DNA of 64,000 nt, from the NCBI GenBank assembly GCA_014526335.1, contig JACTAT010000048.1, positions 2,863,370 through 2,927,369 on the forward strand, read 5' to 3'. The translations under genes and the position numbers were made by a program. Source of the DNA: Chrysaora quinquecirrha. Its lineage: Eukaryota > Cnidaria > Scyphozoa > Semaeostomeae > Pelagiidae. Position 1 is the first letter of the stretch. Each line of letters starts with the position of its first letter. The notes beneath the pieces are model-generated. The model worked only from the letters and a program-made list of their open reading frames with translations. It did not search any database and had not been told where the DNA came from. Positions 43,005 through 54,200 of the stretch are shown piece after piece.

Positions 43005-44083
43005 CACTTAGGGTACAAAAGTATTGCAACGCTTGACCTAAAATGGCGGCCAACATTAGCCGTAGGCCCAACAACACAAAATTTACATAACAAAGCCGTG
43101 ACGGCTCAGGGGCTTCGCTGAACTTGATTTAGGCGGGAAAATGTTCACAATTTTATTGACTTTCAGTTAGAATAAAAGTTAAACGATTTATTTCGCATTT
43201 GGGATGAAAAATAGTCAAAAACCTTGAAGTATTGCCTTCCAAATTTTCTGGAAAATATTTCACGGGTTGTCTTGAAAAACAGCGATGTATGAACCACTTA
43301 TCGTGACTTTTGCTACAAAGTTTCGTGGTTTTTCGAGACAAAATAGTTCAGACTTGTAATTACCATTTAAATTTTCGCTCGAAGTGTACAGTTAGAGAAG
43401 AATTTGGGGGTTGAAATATTGATAGAGATTTTAGGTGAGTAACTTTTGAAGTTGTTTTTTTGATGCGAAAATAAATTGTGCACTTGAAGGAGTGTTCAGA
43501 AATTCTAATGGACAATTTCATTCACATATTTCAAAACTGTGGTTATCCCAAAATATTGCAAATTAATTTTGAAGCAAATTCTTGGGTTTATAGGGAAGAA
43601 TTTGCAAATTTACAAAAAGTACCCTTTTTGGGCCTAAACAAAAGTCACTCACCTGAAATTGTTGTCCACAAAATAATCTCTGTTTTCTTTGTGAAAACTA
43701 CTTTTCTCGGTAAAAATTATAACGTGGAACAAAAGTTTCAGCTATTTTGCTTTGAAAAACGAAAAAACTTTGAACCAACGATCAAAAAAGTAGTTATGTT
43801 TATTGCTTTTTATCAAGACAAGTCTTGAAATATTTCGCTCAAAATTTGGAAGGCACTGCTTCATGGTTTTTCATTATTTTCCACAAGAAGCAACAAATAA
43901 ATCGTTTAACTTTTATTCTAAATGAAAGTCAATGAAATTGTGAACATTTTCCCGCCTAAATCAAGTTCAGCGAAGCCCCTGAGCCGTCACGGCTTTGTTA
44001 TGTAAATTTTGTGTTGTTGGGCCTACGGCTAATGTTGGCCGCCATTTTAGGTCAAGCGTTGCAATACTTTTGTACCCTAAGTG
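43005..44083. mobile_element. Foldback mariner-like element, palindromic over its whole length
   Basis: The termini CACTTAGGGTACAAAAGTAT and the exact complement at the right are flanked by TA. The outer 240 bp of the arms pair almost perfectly (GCCGTGACGGCTCAGGGGCT on both). Pairing continues with more mismatches to near the centre at about 43545, so the arms are about 500 bp. The TA duplication suggests Tc1/mariner. No transposase; a 116-codon frame inside reads as palindrome by-product. Confidence 0.8.
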
Positions 44084-44261
44084 TATTCTAGATAGACCTT
44101 CTCTTAAATTTAGACCAAAGAGAAAAATCATAGAATTCATTTCACAGAATTCATCAGATCAAGGGAATTTCATGGCCTTGAAAGTTTGAAAAGTTTATCT
44201 CTTAACTTTTTAAAATGTACTAGAAAATCACTAGAAATGATGATATTACATAAACAATAAT

Positions 44262-44299
44262 TCTGTGGACGTTCTATTGATCTGTGGACGTTCTATTGA
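44262..44299 (+). repeat. 19-bp tandem duplication
   Basis: TCTGTGGACGTTCTATTGA is repeated exactly twice, head to tail. Confidence 0.9.
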
Positions 44300-44712
44300 T
44301 CTCAAGAATTTTGTGAATCGAAGGAGGCTACCCTTGCTGCCAAACCAGACAATAAGCCAACCAAATTGGACTGGCAAAAGGCAAGTCACCTGGCAAAGGA
44401 TCGTGAATAACGGAAGGATGTTTTTAAAGGATAGATGTAGCCATGTAGACATGGATGTAAAAACATTGTGTGGCTTTGCCACTTTATAACCTTTATGCAT
44501 ATAATTGCAATAATGGCATAAAATAATATCTTTGCTTTTGTTTTTCGAAAGATCTGTGGCCAGTTAAAAAATGAGACAATACAATATATGCAATATATAA
44601 GTTTCATGAATGGCGGAAACAGAAAATCGGACATAGCCGAAACACAAAATGTCAAACGGAGGAGATCAGCCTTGGGCTGTATGACTCAGAGAGTTACTCA
44701 GCGATTTCATTG

Positions 44713-44778
44713 AGCGTTATAGCTCAGTGGAAACGTCGTTGGCTCTCTGATCATGCAGTCCAGGTTCGAATCCCATCT
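44713..44778 (+). repeat. tRNA-derived SINE head
   Basis: A box TAGCTCAGTGG and B box GGTTCGAATCC are both canonical and 32 bp apart, as in tRNA genes and tRNA-derived SINEs. The acceptor stem does not close (GCGTTAT has no partner), so it is not a working tRNA gene. Confidence 0.55.
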
Positions 44779-44842
44779 ATTGTGGTATATGTACCACTTG
44801 TGGAAAAATCTGCAATATATAAGTATATGCAATAGGTATGTG

Positions 44843-45250
44843 CAATGGATCATTTCGGTATGACGTCACATGACATTAAAATTTTTCAAAATCACATGAT
44901 ATCGAGTTTTCGATATGAAAATCGTATAAAGCAGCAAAAACTTAGTCTAGGTACAAAGTTTCACTGTCCTAGCGCTTGTGTTCTTAATTTTATGAGCATT
45001 CAAAGTTCCTGATTTCATTAAGGCTTTGACCGCAAAAAATGAACTTCGTGAAACTTTTTACCCCACACGGTCAAAGCCCTTATAAAATCGTGAACTTTGA
45101 ATGCTCGTAATATCGATTCCACAAGCGCTAAGATAGTAAAACTTTGCACCTAGACTAATTTTTGGGTGCTTTATACGATTTCCGCATCAAAAAATTGATA
45201 TCTTGCGATTTCGAAAATTTTTTTTCTACCGAAATGAAATGATCTATAGG
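44843..45250. repeat. Long inverted repeat, arms about 190 bp
   Basis: GATCATTTCGGTA at the left pairs with TACCGAAATGAAATGATC at the right. The arms include CTTAGTCTAGGTACAAAGTTT against AAACTTTGCACCTAGACTAA and GCATTCAAAGTTC against GAACTTTGAATGC. The centre is near 45040. It is probably another foldback MITE; the terminal duplication is unclear. Confidence 0.75.
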
Positions 45251-45434
45251 TATATATGTAATATACCCAAAAATAGAAGCAATTAGCTTACTTTTTATCA
45301 TTTTGTCATCTTTTCCCATGATTAACTTACCAACAGTTTACCATCACCAGTTTTAGGTAAGCCTAACTAATTTATATGCAATCCAATTCATTTTTTGGGG
45401 GCTATCATTTTATTTGCCAAATCTATAGTTCCAC

Positions 45435-46233
45435 GGCTAGTGTAAAATGCAGGTCACATTTTGCAGGTCACGGCAGCAGGTCACCACTAGGGTCAAATTC
45501 CTAAAATTGTAACAAAAGAACTCGTTAGAATTCAGGACGCAAAGGCCACCATTGTGCAGAAGTGTTGAAATCTATTGCTCACAGGGCTCGAAACAAGACA
45601 AATGGTTGCGACAAGAATGTTTTACATATCCCCAAAGGTCAGAGTGCCCATTCTTTGTCATTCTCTTGAGTGCATCTGAAATATGTGTCTATAAAGCAAT
45701 CATGTTTTTCAAAAAATTGGTTTCAATTGTTCAAGTATCTTCTTATTTTCTGAAATTCAAAAAATGTCATCTACTCTAGGGAAAATGACTTGCCTAGCAA
45801 AGGAAGTACCAGAAAGGCTGCTTTAAAAAAGGGTCATTTCACTCTTTGAAAAGTTAAGGAATTCCAGTTGAAAAAAACAGGATATTTAAGACATTGAAAA
45901 CTTATAATCCCCAGCAAAGCATGTACGAGATTCCAAGGGGTGAATTGCCTCTCTTTGTAGACCCATTTTTATAGGCCTAAAAAACCTGGCTCAAGGCCTA
46001 ATTCCTAAAGTTCCTTGCAGACTTTTGTATTTATGAGATAAATAACCAAATAATATCTAATGGATTTACATGTTCAGATAGTTTGTTACTCTGCCTGAAA
46101 TATGCAAAATTGTATTTTGACTGACGCCTTCATACAATAAGCGGCTCCAGTATCCTCTACACAGAAGAACTCCTTTTGTCTTAGCCCCTATATGGCTGAC
46201 CTACAAAATGTGACCTGCATTTTACACTAGCCA
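45435..46233. mobile_element. Third Mutator-like non-autonomous element
   Basis: The inverted ends are GGCTAGTGTAAAATGCAGGT and ACCTGCATTTTACACTAGCC. The 10-mer ATAGTTCCAC is present on both sides (45425-45434, 46234-46243). Inverted repeats are shorter (about 40 bp) than in the other two Mutator-like elements. A degenerate copy of the CCGAGGGGC MITE lies inside, as in the element at 914. Confidence 0.65.
45831..45955 (+). mobile_element. Degenerate copy 4 of the CCGAGGGGC MITE
   Basis: GGGTCATTTCACTCTTTGAA at the left and GGGGTGAATTGCCTCTC at the right match the family termini with several substitutions. CCAGCAAAG.TGTACGAGA matches the family interior. Confidence 0.6.
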
Positions 46234-46243
46234 ATAGTTCCAC

Positions 46244-47035
46244 CTCAGGTTTCAGCAGGTAAGAAAGCCTCAGAAAAATATGAAGCTTGTCTCCATTCAT
46301 ACTGAGCGTGCTTTTCAAAAAGAAACAAGAATTTTGTATGCAGATAGCTAAAATCACCTTCCCTGAAAAATTGCAGTATTTGCCTAGATAAGGACATTTT
46401 CAAAGAAAAACCAAAATAGTATGCTGTGTGTATTAATCATAGAGATTGTGTTTTTGATTGACAATGCATTATTTTTCTTATTAAAACTTAACTGACACCT
46501 TCAAATTTAGAATGTTGTTTCTTATATGTGGGACACAACTTTATATTACATTTTATTGAAAGAAGTTTTCACAAAAAAAAGGTTGGCATAAGATACTGCT
46601 TTGTTGGTATCTTTCATGTTTCTGTGGGAAATGAAGACGCAGCAAGTTACAGCAAGATAACGCACTGGAGAAGTGCACCTTTTAATTTCAAGTCCTTCTG
46701 CTGTATTATGTTGAGCTTGCCATTTTACATACAAAAGAAACAAACGTTATCCTTCATTGTTTTATTAAATTAATCGCCAAGAGTAACAAGTTACAAATGT
46801 TGTGACTTTTGACCTCGAATTTGGAATTCAAATCCCAAATTGTGACCATAGTCGAGACTTAGAGAGAATAGTTCTTGTGGCTTACATATAAGATCTTTCA
46901 CAGAATGATAGCGGAAGTGTTTGTGATTTGACATGCTCTCCTGTATCCAGCTGGTATTGTCTTTGCTGGTCTTCGTGTTCTTTGTTTTGATTATTCTCAT
47001 CAGTATCAGGACTCAACCTCGTTCCCAAGGCTATT
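46244..47035. other. Intergenic, no gene seen
   Basis: AT-rich, with chance frames only, ending at the second assembly gap. Confidence 0.45.
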
Positions 47036-47535
47036 NNNNNNNNNNNNNNNNNNNNNNNNNNNNNNNNNNNNNNNNNNNNNNNNNNNNNNNNNNNNNNNNN
47101 NNNNNNNNNNNNNNNNNNNNNNNNNNNNNNNNNNNNNNNNNNNNNNNNNNNNNNNNNNNNNNNNNNNNNNNNNNNNNNNNNNNNNNNNNNNNNNNNNNNN
47201 NNNNNNNNNNNNNNNNNNNNNNNNNNNNNNNNNNNNNNNNNNNNNNNNNNNNNNNNNNNNNNNNNNNNNNNNNNNNNNNNNNNNNNNNNNNNNNNNNNNN
47301 NNNNNNNNNNNNNNNNNNNNNNNNNNNNNNNNNNNNNNNNNNNNNNNNNNNNNNNNNNNNNNNNNNNNNNNNNNNNNNNNNNNNNNNNNNNNNNNNNNNN
47401 NNNNNNNNNNNNNNNNNNNNNNNNNNNNNNNNNNNNNNNNNNNNNNNNNNNNNNNNNNNNNNNNNNNNNNNNNNNNNNNNNNNNNNNNNNNNNNNNNNNN
47501 NNNNNNNNNNNNNNNNNNNNNNNNNNNNNNNNNNN
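47036..47535. other. Assembly gap (500 N)
   Basis: Exactly 500 N, a placeholder of unknown real size. Confidence 0.99.
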
Positions 47536-47884
47536 GAGCATCTTCTATAAATTGATTAATCATGTAAAGATCACATTTGGCCCAAGATATGCCACTCACA
47601 AGCTTGCTTTGTTTCCATTTTGATTCCCCGCCAGCAGCAGTGATCATATTTGCTATAGCAGTTTCTTTATTCAATTTGGCTTGTCTTGCATCCTTTATGC
47701 GAAGCCTTACAAGGCGAACTGCAGATCTCATATTGTCCAAAATTTCATCCTTCTCGCACCTACTCAGATCCTTGATGTCTCTGTCCCCTTGCAACCTTAA
47801 CATCTGTATTTGCAAATGCTTTACAATGTCCAATTCATTTCTAAGTCTTTCCTGTCTCTCTTGAAGCCTTGGCCTAACGATCAA
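47536..47884 (-). CDS. Partial coiled-coil-like reading frame beside the gap, unknown
   Basis: 116 open codons on the minus strand running into the gap: RPRLQERQERLRNELDIVKH, then RCEKDEILDNMRSAVRLVRL and KLNKETAIANMITAAGGES. The first half is rich in Arg, Glu and Leu with heptad-like spacing. No methionine start fits clearly; the frame is open further upstream (LNLIVVLIVRPRL). It may be an exon of a host or transposon-borne protein. I do not recognise the family. Confidence 0.33.
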
Positions 47885-48173
47885 GACAACGATCAGGTTT
47901 AAATTTTTGAGCTTCTTAAATCAATTTTTTAATAAAATCTCTTATATCGCCAGTTCGGTGTCTGTAAACTATGTCTAAGATTGTCTCCTTATTATCTTTT
48001 GTCAAATTTATCCAAAGATGGGCTTGAAAACCTCTGGGTTTATCTCAGTGTCCTTGACAACACTGACTAAAATTTTAGCTTTTGATATTTTATTGCTCTA
48101 ATTTGATGCATTTAACCACTGATACTTGTAATTTTGCCTAATAATTTTGTTGTTGAATGAAATAAATTTGATT

Positions 48174-48413
48174 TTATTTGATTTGATTTGAAAGATTTTC
48201 GCAAGTATATTTGCATACCAAGTAAAGATTATTTAGAATGTTTAATTTTATGTTCTTTTTTACATAAACATCCACATAGCCTACCTTACCATGCTCAGGG
48301 ATCACATGATAGAAAACATAGTTATCAAGAAGCAATGTATACATATCGATATTAGTACGGTTTATCTCTGTTAAGCAGATGCAGTCAAAATTCATTTTTA
48401 TTTCACTGAGCAA
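48174..48413 (-). pseudogene. LINE endonuclease N-terminal fragment
   Basis: The minus strand reads MNFDCICLTEINRTNIDMYT, later VFYHVIPEHGKVGYVDVYVK. FDxIxLTEI is the conserved strand with the catalytic Glu of the EEP endonuclease in CR1/L2-like LINEs, and the G-K-x-G-Y-V-x-x-Y-V block follows in the family. It is truncated at both ends; the low-coordinate side runs into TTTGA-rich simple sequence. Confidence 0.65.
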
Positions 48414-48439
48414 GGTGAAAGCATCGAGAACATTCTAGA

Positions 48440-48660
48440 ACACTTGAGATTATTTCAGAATTCCAGAACAATAACAATGACATAGCATAAAAGAATGCTA
48501 TATATAGACTTGCACTTTGTACGCCTAGAATATATTAGAACTTTCTAGATTATTTGATATTTTATATATAAGTAGGAAAATATTTGTACAGAGTTAGTAT
48601 GTGTGTGAGTGAACGTAATGTCAGAAGAAGCAACTCTGCAGTTAAACAAATATTTCAACA
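48440..48660 (+). repeat. 5' LTR (partial boundary) of a second copia element
   Basis: It ends ATATTTCAACA directly before GGTTATGGAAC, a copia-type primer site. It contains a TATA-like CTATATATAG near 48500. The left boundary is not fixed because no second copy is present. Confidence 0.5.
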
Positions 48661-50060
48661 GGTTATGGAACAAATAAACGGAACAAATTATGTTACCTGG
48701 AAGGTACAATGCAAAATGGCGTTAATCAGAGATGGATTTCGGAAGATTGTTGATGGTACAGAAGATACTCCAACTGATGAAAGAGAAATCGCAAAATTTA
48801 TGCTTCGTAGAGATCGTGCGTTGGCAACGATTGTTTTGTCGATGGAACCTATGCTGTTATATTAGCTTGGGTCAGATCCTGACGACCCTGCTGAGGTTTG
48901 GAAGAAGTTGGCGAATCAGTTCCAGAAGACGTGGAGTAATAAACTGACATTGGGCAGAAAGTTATATGACTTGAAACTAAAAGATGGACAATCTGTTCAA
49001 AAGCATGTTAAAGCTTTGACAGAAATATTTGATGAACGCACTATTATTGGAGACCCGCTGGATGATGAAAACAAAGATGATTGCTGAAAATATGCTCATA
49101 GCAAACTGGAAATATAATTGGATTGTGGACTCAGGTGCAACCTGTCACATGTGTAACAACAAGGAGATGTTCACCGAAATATCGCCACTGGAAGCAGCTC
49201 AAGACATAACTGTTGGCAATTCTGTCCAAGCCATTGCAAAAGGAACTGTTATTTTGAAAATGAACATTTCAGATAGTGAAAACATTATTTGCAAATTATC
49301 TAACGTACTGTTTCTACCCCGACTTTCATACAATTTGCTGAGTGTTTCAAAAGCAACAGGAAATGGGAAAAAGTTTCAATTTGAAAGTTCAAAATGTTAC
49401 ATTATGAAGTCGAAGCACTGTGCCATTCATCCAGTGACAAAGTTTGGAAATCTTTACTATTTAACAACATCACCAGTGGTGAGGTTCGAATCAGTACAAA
49501 TGCCTATTGGATTAGCAGTTAATAATGGACTCCATCTACATCAACTCGACTTTGGAAGCGCATTTTTGAATGGTGAACTCAAAGAAACTGTATATATGAA
49601 GCAGCCCAAAGGATTTGAAATACCAGAAAAAGAACATTTGGTTTGTAAACTTAAGAGAAGTATTTACGGATTAAAGCAGTCTTCAAGATGCTGGAATGAA
49701 GCACTTGTCAAGCATCTGAAAAGTATGAATTTCAAACAATCAAAAAATGATCCCTGTATTTACATGCTGGAATTGGATGGAGAGACATTCAGAATTGCAG
49801 TGTACGTTGATGCTATCATACTTGCAGGAAAGAATCAACAACCTTTCAAACATTTCATCAAAATGTTTGGAGACAGGTTCAACATAAGAGACATGGGAAA
49901 ACTGAATAATTTTTGGGAGTCAAGATTGAACATTTTGAACAAAAGAAGATTTGGATCGGACTAAATTTTCATCAAAACCATCAGAACAACACTGGATTGC
50001 TGTCAAAAGGATTATGAGATACCTAAAAATTTCATAGGGCATACTTGGTGTTTTAATCTC
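48661..50060 (+). pseudogene. Internally deleted Ty1/copia element: gag part, protease fused to RT, no integrase
   Basis: Gag starts MEQINGTNYVTWKVQCKMAL at 48666, its ATG lying inside the primer site. An in-frame stop near 48863 interrupts it (VLSMEPMLLY stop LGSDPDDPAEVWKKL). A deletion removes the gag end and CCHC knuckle. The next frame (49029-49964) holds protease WIVDSGATCHMCNNKEMFTE and reads NLYYLTTSPVVRFESVQMPI straight into RT: HLHQLDFGSAFLNGELKETV and [19 protein letters not shown]. Integrase is missing, yet the frame is kept. The RT box is YVDAIILAG, with the second Asp changed to Ala. A last piece, HWIAVKRIMRYLK, marks the start of RNase H before truncation. Confidence 0.85.
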
Positions 50061-50069
50061 TGGGAAATC

Positions 50070-50345
50070 CACAAAGGAGTGACAAAATTGACATAAAAAG
50101 TAATTGATATTTCTGGTAGAAGGCTATTTGGCCTGCAGTTTTCTTTATTCAAGGTATCCCCTTTCTTATGAAGGGCTGTAATATCAGCCAACTTAAGCTT
50201 ATCTGAATAATTACAATCAATCACTCAGCTATTAAGATATATTTCAAAGGATGGATGAATAAATAAACATTATCTTCAAATATTTTTGCTGGGATAGTAT
50301 CCTGCAGAGCTGCTTTTTTAAGATCTTCTCTCCTTCACAAAAGAT
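50070..50345 (-). pseudogene. LINE reverse transcriptase N-terminal fragment
   Basis: The minus strand reads AALQDTIPAKIFEDNVYLFI, then after a frame change SDKLKLADITALHKKGDTLN and CRPNSLLPEIS. This is the conserved region before RT motif A in CR1/L2-like LINEs (P-x-x-L-K-x-A-x-I-x-P-L-x-K-K-G-D). It is truncated and frameshifted. Confidence 0.75.
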
Positions 50346-50349
50346 ATTC

Positions 50350-50946
50350 ATACTCATACAAGATACTCAAAAATCAACAACTCCATGGCAGTAACAATAT
50401 TTTCATTGTCTTCTTACCCCTTTTGAGCTACGTGCTGTTAGGGAAATCATTTATACACCTGCAACAATTTTTCGTATTATCAGATTCAATCAGACGTGGT
50501 TCCTGCCATGTTTGTTTTTGCTTTTGCTGCATTTTCAAGAACGGAACGGGATCATCAGTTTGAATAGTTGAAATCACCACAAGAAAGAAATAGGCCACAC
50601 GCAGCAGCAACAACAACAACAGGACAGGACAAGACCAAGACGCAATTTTGGCCCCCCCCCCACAACTCACACGCACTCCATTAGACCCATGCCCCTTCCA
50701 ATAAAATTCACAAATTTTATCAAAAAACACATTTCATTCAATATCAACACAGTCAATTATATATAAACTTAAAAACCCAACTTGTAAATAAATGTAACTA
50801 TATGGCAAAAAAGAACTTCCAAGAATTAATGAAAGCTACACGAGCTACACTCCCCAGTTTCAGGGTAACTAAAACAAACTGTAACAAAACTGTTCTAAAG
50901 CAACCATAATAATTCTTAACAAAGAATAACAACATCTAAAAATCCC
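50350..50946. other. Intergenic, no gene supported
   Basis: It includes a 100-codon minus-strand frame with a Leu run and low-complexity CAA repeats near 50605-50625, probably chance. Nothing else is seen. Confidence 0.4.
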
Positions 50947-51196
50947 ACCAAAGTGCTTGGAAACATTACATTCCGTTCTGCTCTGAAGAGTGAATGCCTC
51001 TGAAACTAAGGCCCCCGTGAACACGAGAAGAGAACAGAACGGAATGATATGTTATTGGTCTAGAACGGTAAACGAATTTTGCACATTTTCCCACAAAAGT
51101 GATTGAATACATTACATTCCGTTCTGTTCTGAAGAGCTAATGCCTCTGAAACTAAGGCCCCCGTGAACACGAGAAGAGAACAGAACGGAATGAGGT
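50947..51196. repeat. Tandem pair (146-bp period) containing two 78-bp hairpin MITE-like units
   Basis: Units 50969-51046 and 51115-51192 both start CATTCCGTTCTG and end CAGAACGGAATG, and share AAACTAAGGCCCCCGTGAAC. The duplication also includes about 20 bp on the left side (AAAGTG.TTG.A.ACATTA). The second unit ends 14 bp from the stop codon of the large gene on its right, so both may lie in that gene's 3' untranslated region. Confidence 0.85.
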
Positions 51197-51205
51197 GTTA
51201 CTTGT

Positions 51206-54200
51206 TTATTGAGCTTCGTACAAGATGACTCGCCTTTCCCGTTGAGAGCGTCTACGCCCATCCATCGAGTTGTTTTCGTGTTCACCTCCAGTGGTTATTA
51301 CTACTCTTCCGTCCGCTGCTTCGAAAGCAGGTGCACCATTACTTTGCGTTAAACTGCGTTTAGATTTCTCACGACGTGACCCACTTGACATTCGTTTCTT
51401 GATATTATTTTCGAACTCTTTCAGTGATGTTCTATCAGTCTCGTTTAAGGAATATTTGCCATCGTCGTTGTTCAATGTCAATGCTACTTTCATTATGACC
51501 TCCTTTAATGTGGTGGTCTCAGTCTCTGATTGGGACACATCGTACACGTAGAAATCCTCCTCTTTCTTATATAAACTGAGTGTCAGCTGCAAATTGCGGT
51601 ATATCGTCTGTGAGTTCAGGGGCACTGGTTTCTTGAATTCAACGTAATTTCGAGCTTTATTCCTCATTCTAATCAAATGGGCTATGTGAACTTCATTTCT
51701 TTTCCCTCGTTTTAACAGAACAGCGACGTCGTCAAACAAGCCAATTTCATTTGAAACATTAAGGTTTAGAGCCTGCACTGTATTTAAATGTTTTGATTTG
51801 ACCCGTTTTAATCTATCTGCTGAAACCCCTTCAGTATTGCTATTTAACATTGCGAATACTGTCGACTTGTGAACTTCTCCAACACGTGGAACACTTACAG
51901 TCAATTTTACTTTTGGCTTGGAGATGTTTACTTGTATTAGTGCGGTATCACTGTTTTGCGCGTCTTCTCCGTCTGTACTATGCTCATGTTCATCAGCGAT
52001 AGTCTGCCTTAAATGAACTGCAAGTTCAGAATAATCGTCTATATCCTCAGAATTCGGAAGCTCACTTCTGATGTCGTCATTTTCTAGTCCAACGTCTCGC
52101 GTTGAATGATTTTCAGAACTGCTTTGCATCTGCTCGATGATCTCTCTTTCAGTAGTCGCCTGTATACGATGGGAAAAGAAAAACCACTTGTTTTTAGGGT
52201 CACTTCTTGTTTCATTCTCGGGAAAAATGCCGATCTTTCGTAAATCATCCTGACAGGACTGCAGTCCTTTCTCCCATGCATTTGTAATTGCTACGTCTGA
52301 TGGGAAAGCTGATAGATCAGGGGCAGTTTCGATCACTTTGTGACCCTTCTTCCATATGTTTTCAGCTTTCCTGTGTTTCTTGGGATTGATGGGCCCATCC
52401 TCATCTGCGACCATTTCTTGGAGAAACTGCATATTTCCAAGGTTGCGAAACATGTCAGTGATTGTATACGTATGCTTATTTACGACAAAGCTTCCGTTCG
52501 CAGAGAAAAACTCCTCACATACATCGGACCCCAGGCGTTGGAAATCAATTGCGTGACTAGGAGCAAAATCTCTTGATGCTTTTATGAACAAAACGATGTG
52601 GTGACATGACAACGAAACGTCCTGGTAGGTTTCACGTGATACAAAATTCTCTTTCAGCGATAATTCTTTCCTTGTAAAAATCCACAAACGCCAAATCCTG
52701 AGAAAATTGCATACATAAGAGGCGTTGGCAATGCGATCTTCTAAGGTTGCATTTAGCGAGTAGAATATTTCAACATAGTGCCAAATCATATTTAGGTACA
52801 TCTGGGTGCCGACAACGTTTTCCTTCATTATGTTAAGTCCGGTCTGAATTTTCTGAAGACAATCCCTCACTTTTGGGAATAAAAGCCTTTGGGCACTTTC
52901 CCAGTTCATACGGTCCCGACGATCAATATCTGTTTGCTGAAGGCCGTGTTCAAACCTGGAAATGCTGTCACTGTTCAATAAAAGTTGCAGGTGATTCGAG
53001 TGGCATATGTTATTTCCCAAAGTGAGAAATCTGGACGGATGCATCAAGTGGTTAACCAGCTTTTTACTATTATGAACATAATCTTGATCTGATAAATCTG
53101 TCACAAATACTTGATTTCCTGACTTAATTATTTTTCCACTCATGGTGAAATTTTCGTGATCTATACAATAACAGGAACCTTCAGATGAATTGGCATTTTC
53201 TAAATGAAGTCTCCTACGTCTAGAGTCCCCATCCGAAGCGTGCCCAACGAGGGGGCCAAGCACATTCAGTAAATATTTGTCATATAATTCCATTATTCGT
53301 TTCCATTGTCTTCTTACAAAATCGCTGTCAAATTTGTTGCAAACAGGCTGGAGTAAAAGAACCATTGGAGGTAAGTCTGGATGAATAGGATTGACCAGAA
53401 TGACACGGGCATAGCTAGCTATTCGATTCTCTTTAAAGGCAGCTGTGAGCCTTTCATATGCATGTTCATCTTCTCCAACTTTATGAACAAACGCTTCGTC
53501 ACATTCATGATCCATTCCGGATTTGCCACACCAGCCCCAGCCTTCGTCCCTCTTGGAGTCCCACTCCACTTTCCCAACTATTACTGTCTCATCTTCAGCA
53601 GTCTCCACAAGCACAGGACCAGTTATCGTCTTTTGTTTTTTAATTTTTTCATACACATTGGAAACATGTTGAAAAACTCGGTCGGAGATTTTTTCAGGAC
53701 AATAGTCAAATTTATGCTGACGCTTTGTTCTTCTCTGGGTGTCATCAGATGGACCATCTAAATTTCTTGCAAGGAACCTAGCAGCTCTAGGTCCTCCGAT
53801 GATATGAAGGCAAGAGTAAATTTGTTTTGTAAACTTATCATATCTCGGTGATTTGCGATTGAAATTACGTGTAATGTTACCAATGAATCTTAAAATCTTT
53901 GATTTCCCAGACAACAAACCTTTCTCATAAGCTAGGTTCAAGTCTCGTATAATTGCGGAGACGTTTCCTCGATTTGCGTTTTCTGCCATCCTATCGGAAA
54001 GCGTCTTTTTAGATGCTCTGAGTCTTGCTAATGTTTTGCTGAGTTCATGTATTTTGGCTCTTTGAGTAATGCACACCTTTCGATAGGCTTTAAGCTTCCC
54101 CAGTTTTTTCTCTGCACTCAAATATCTATTGTTTTTCTTAGATAAACTAGATGACTCAGTTTCTTTCGTCGATCTTTGCACTCTTTTCACAAATGATTGG

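Noticed and set aside
43478..43828. 116-codon frame inside the foldback element
   Set aside because: It lies across the palindrome centre, no domain is recognisable and it is not needed to explain the element.
44713..44778. Functional tRNA gene
   Set aside because: A and B boxes are good but the acceptor stem does not pair, so a SINE head is the better reading.
46882..47884. Frames spanning the second gap
   Set aside because: Same reason: the middle is 500 N. Only the right-hand part is described.
48174..50345. One LINE split by the copia insertion
   Set aside because: On the minus strand the endonuclease piece lies downstream of the RT piece, the wrong order for a single element.
51270..53761. 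Plus-strand frames opposite the transposase-like gene
   Set aside because: Antisense shadows without domains or coding-like composition.
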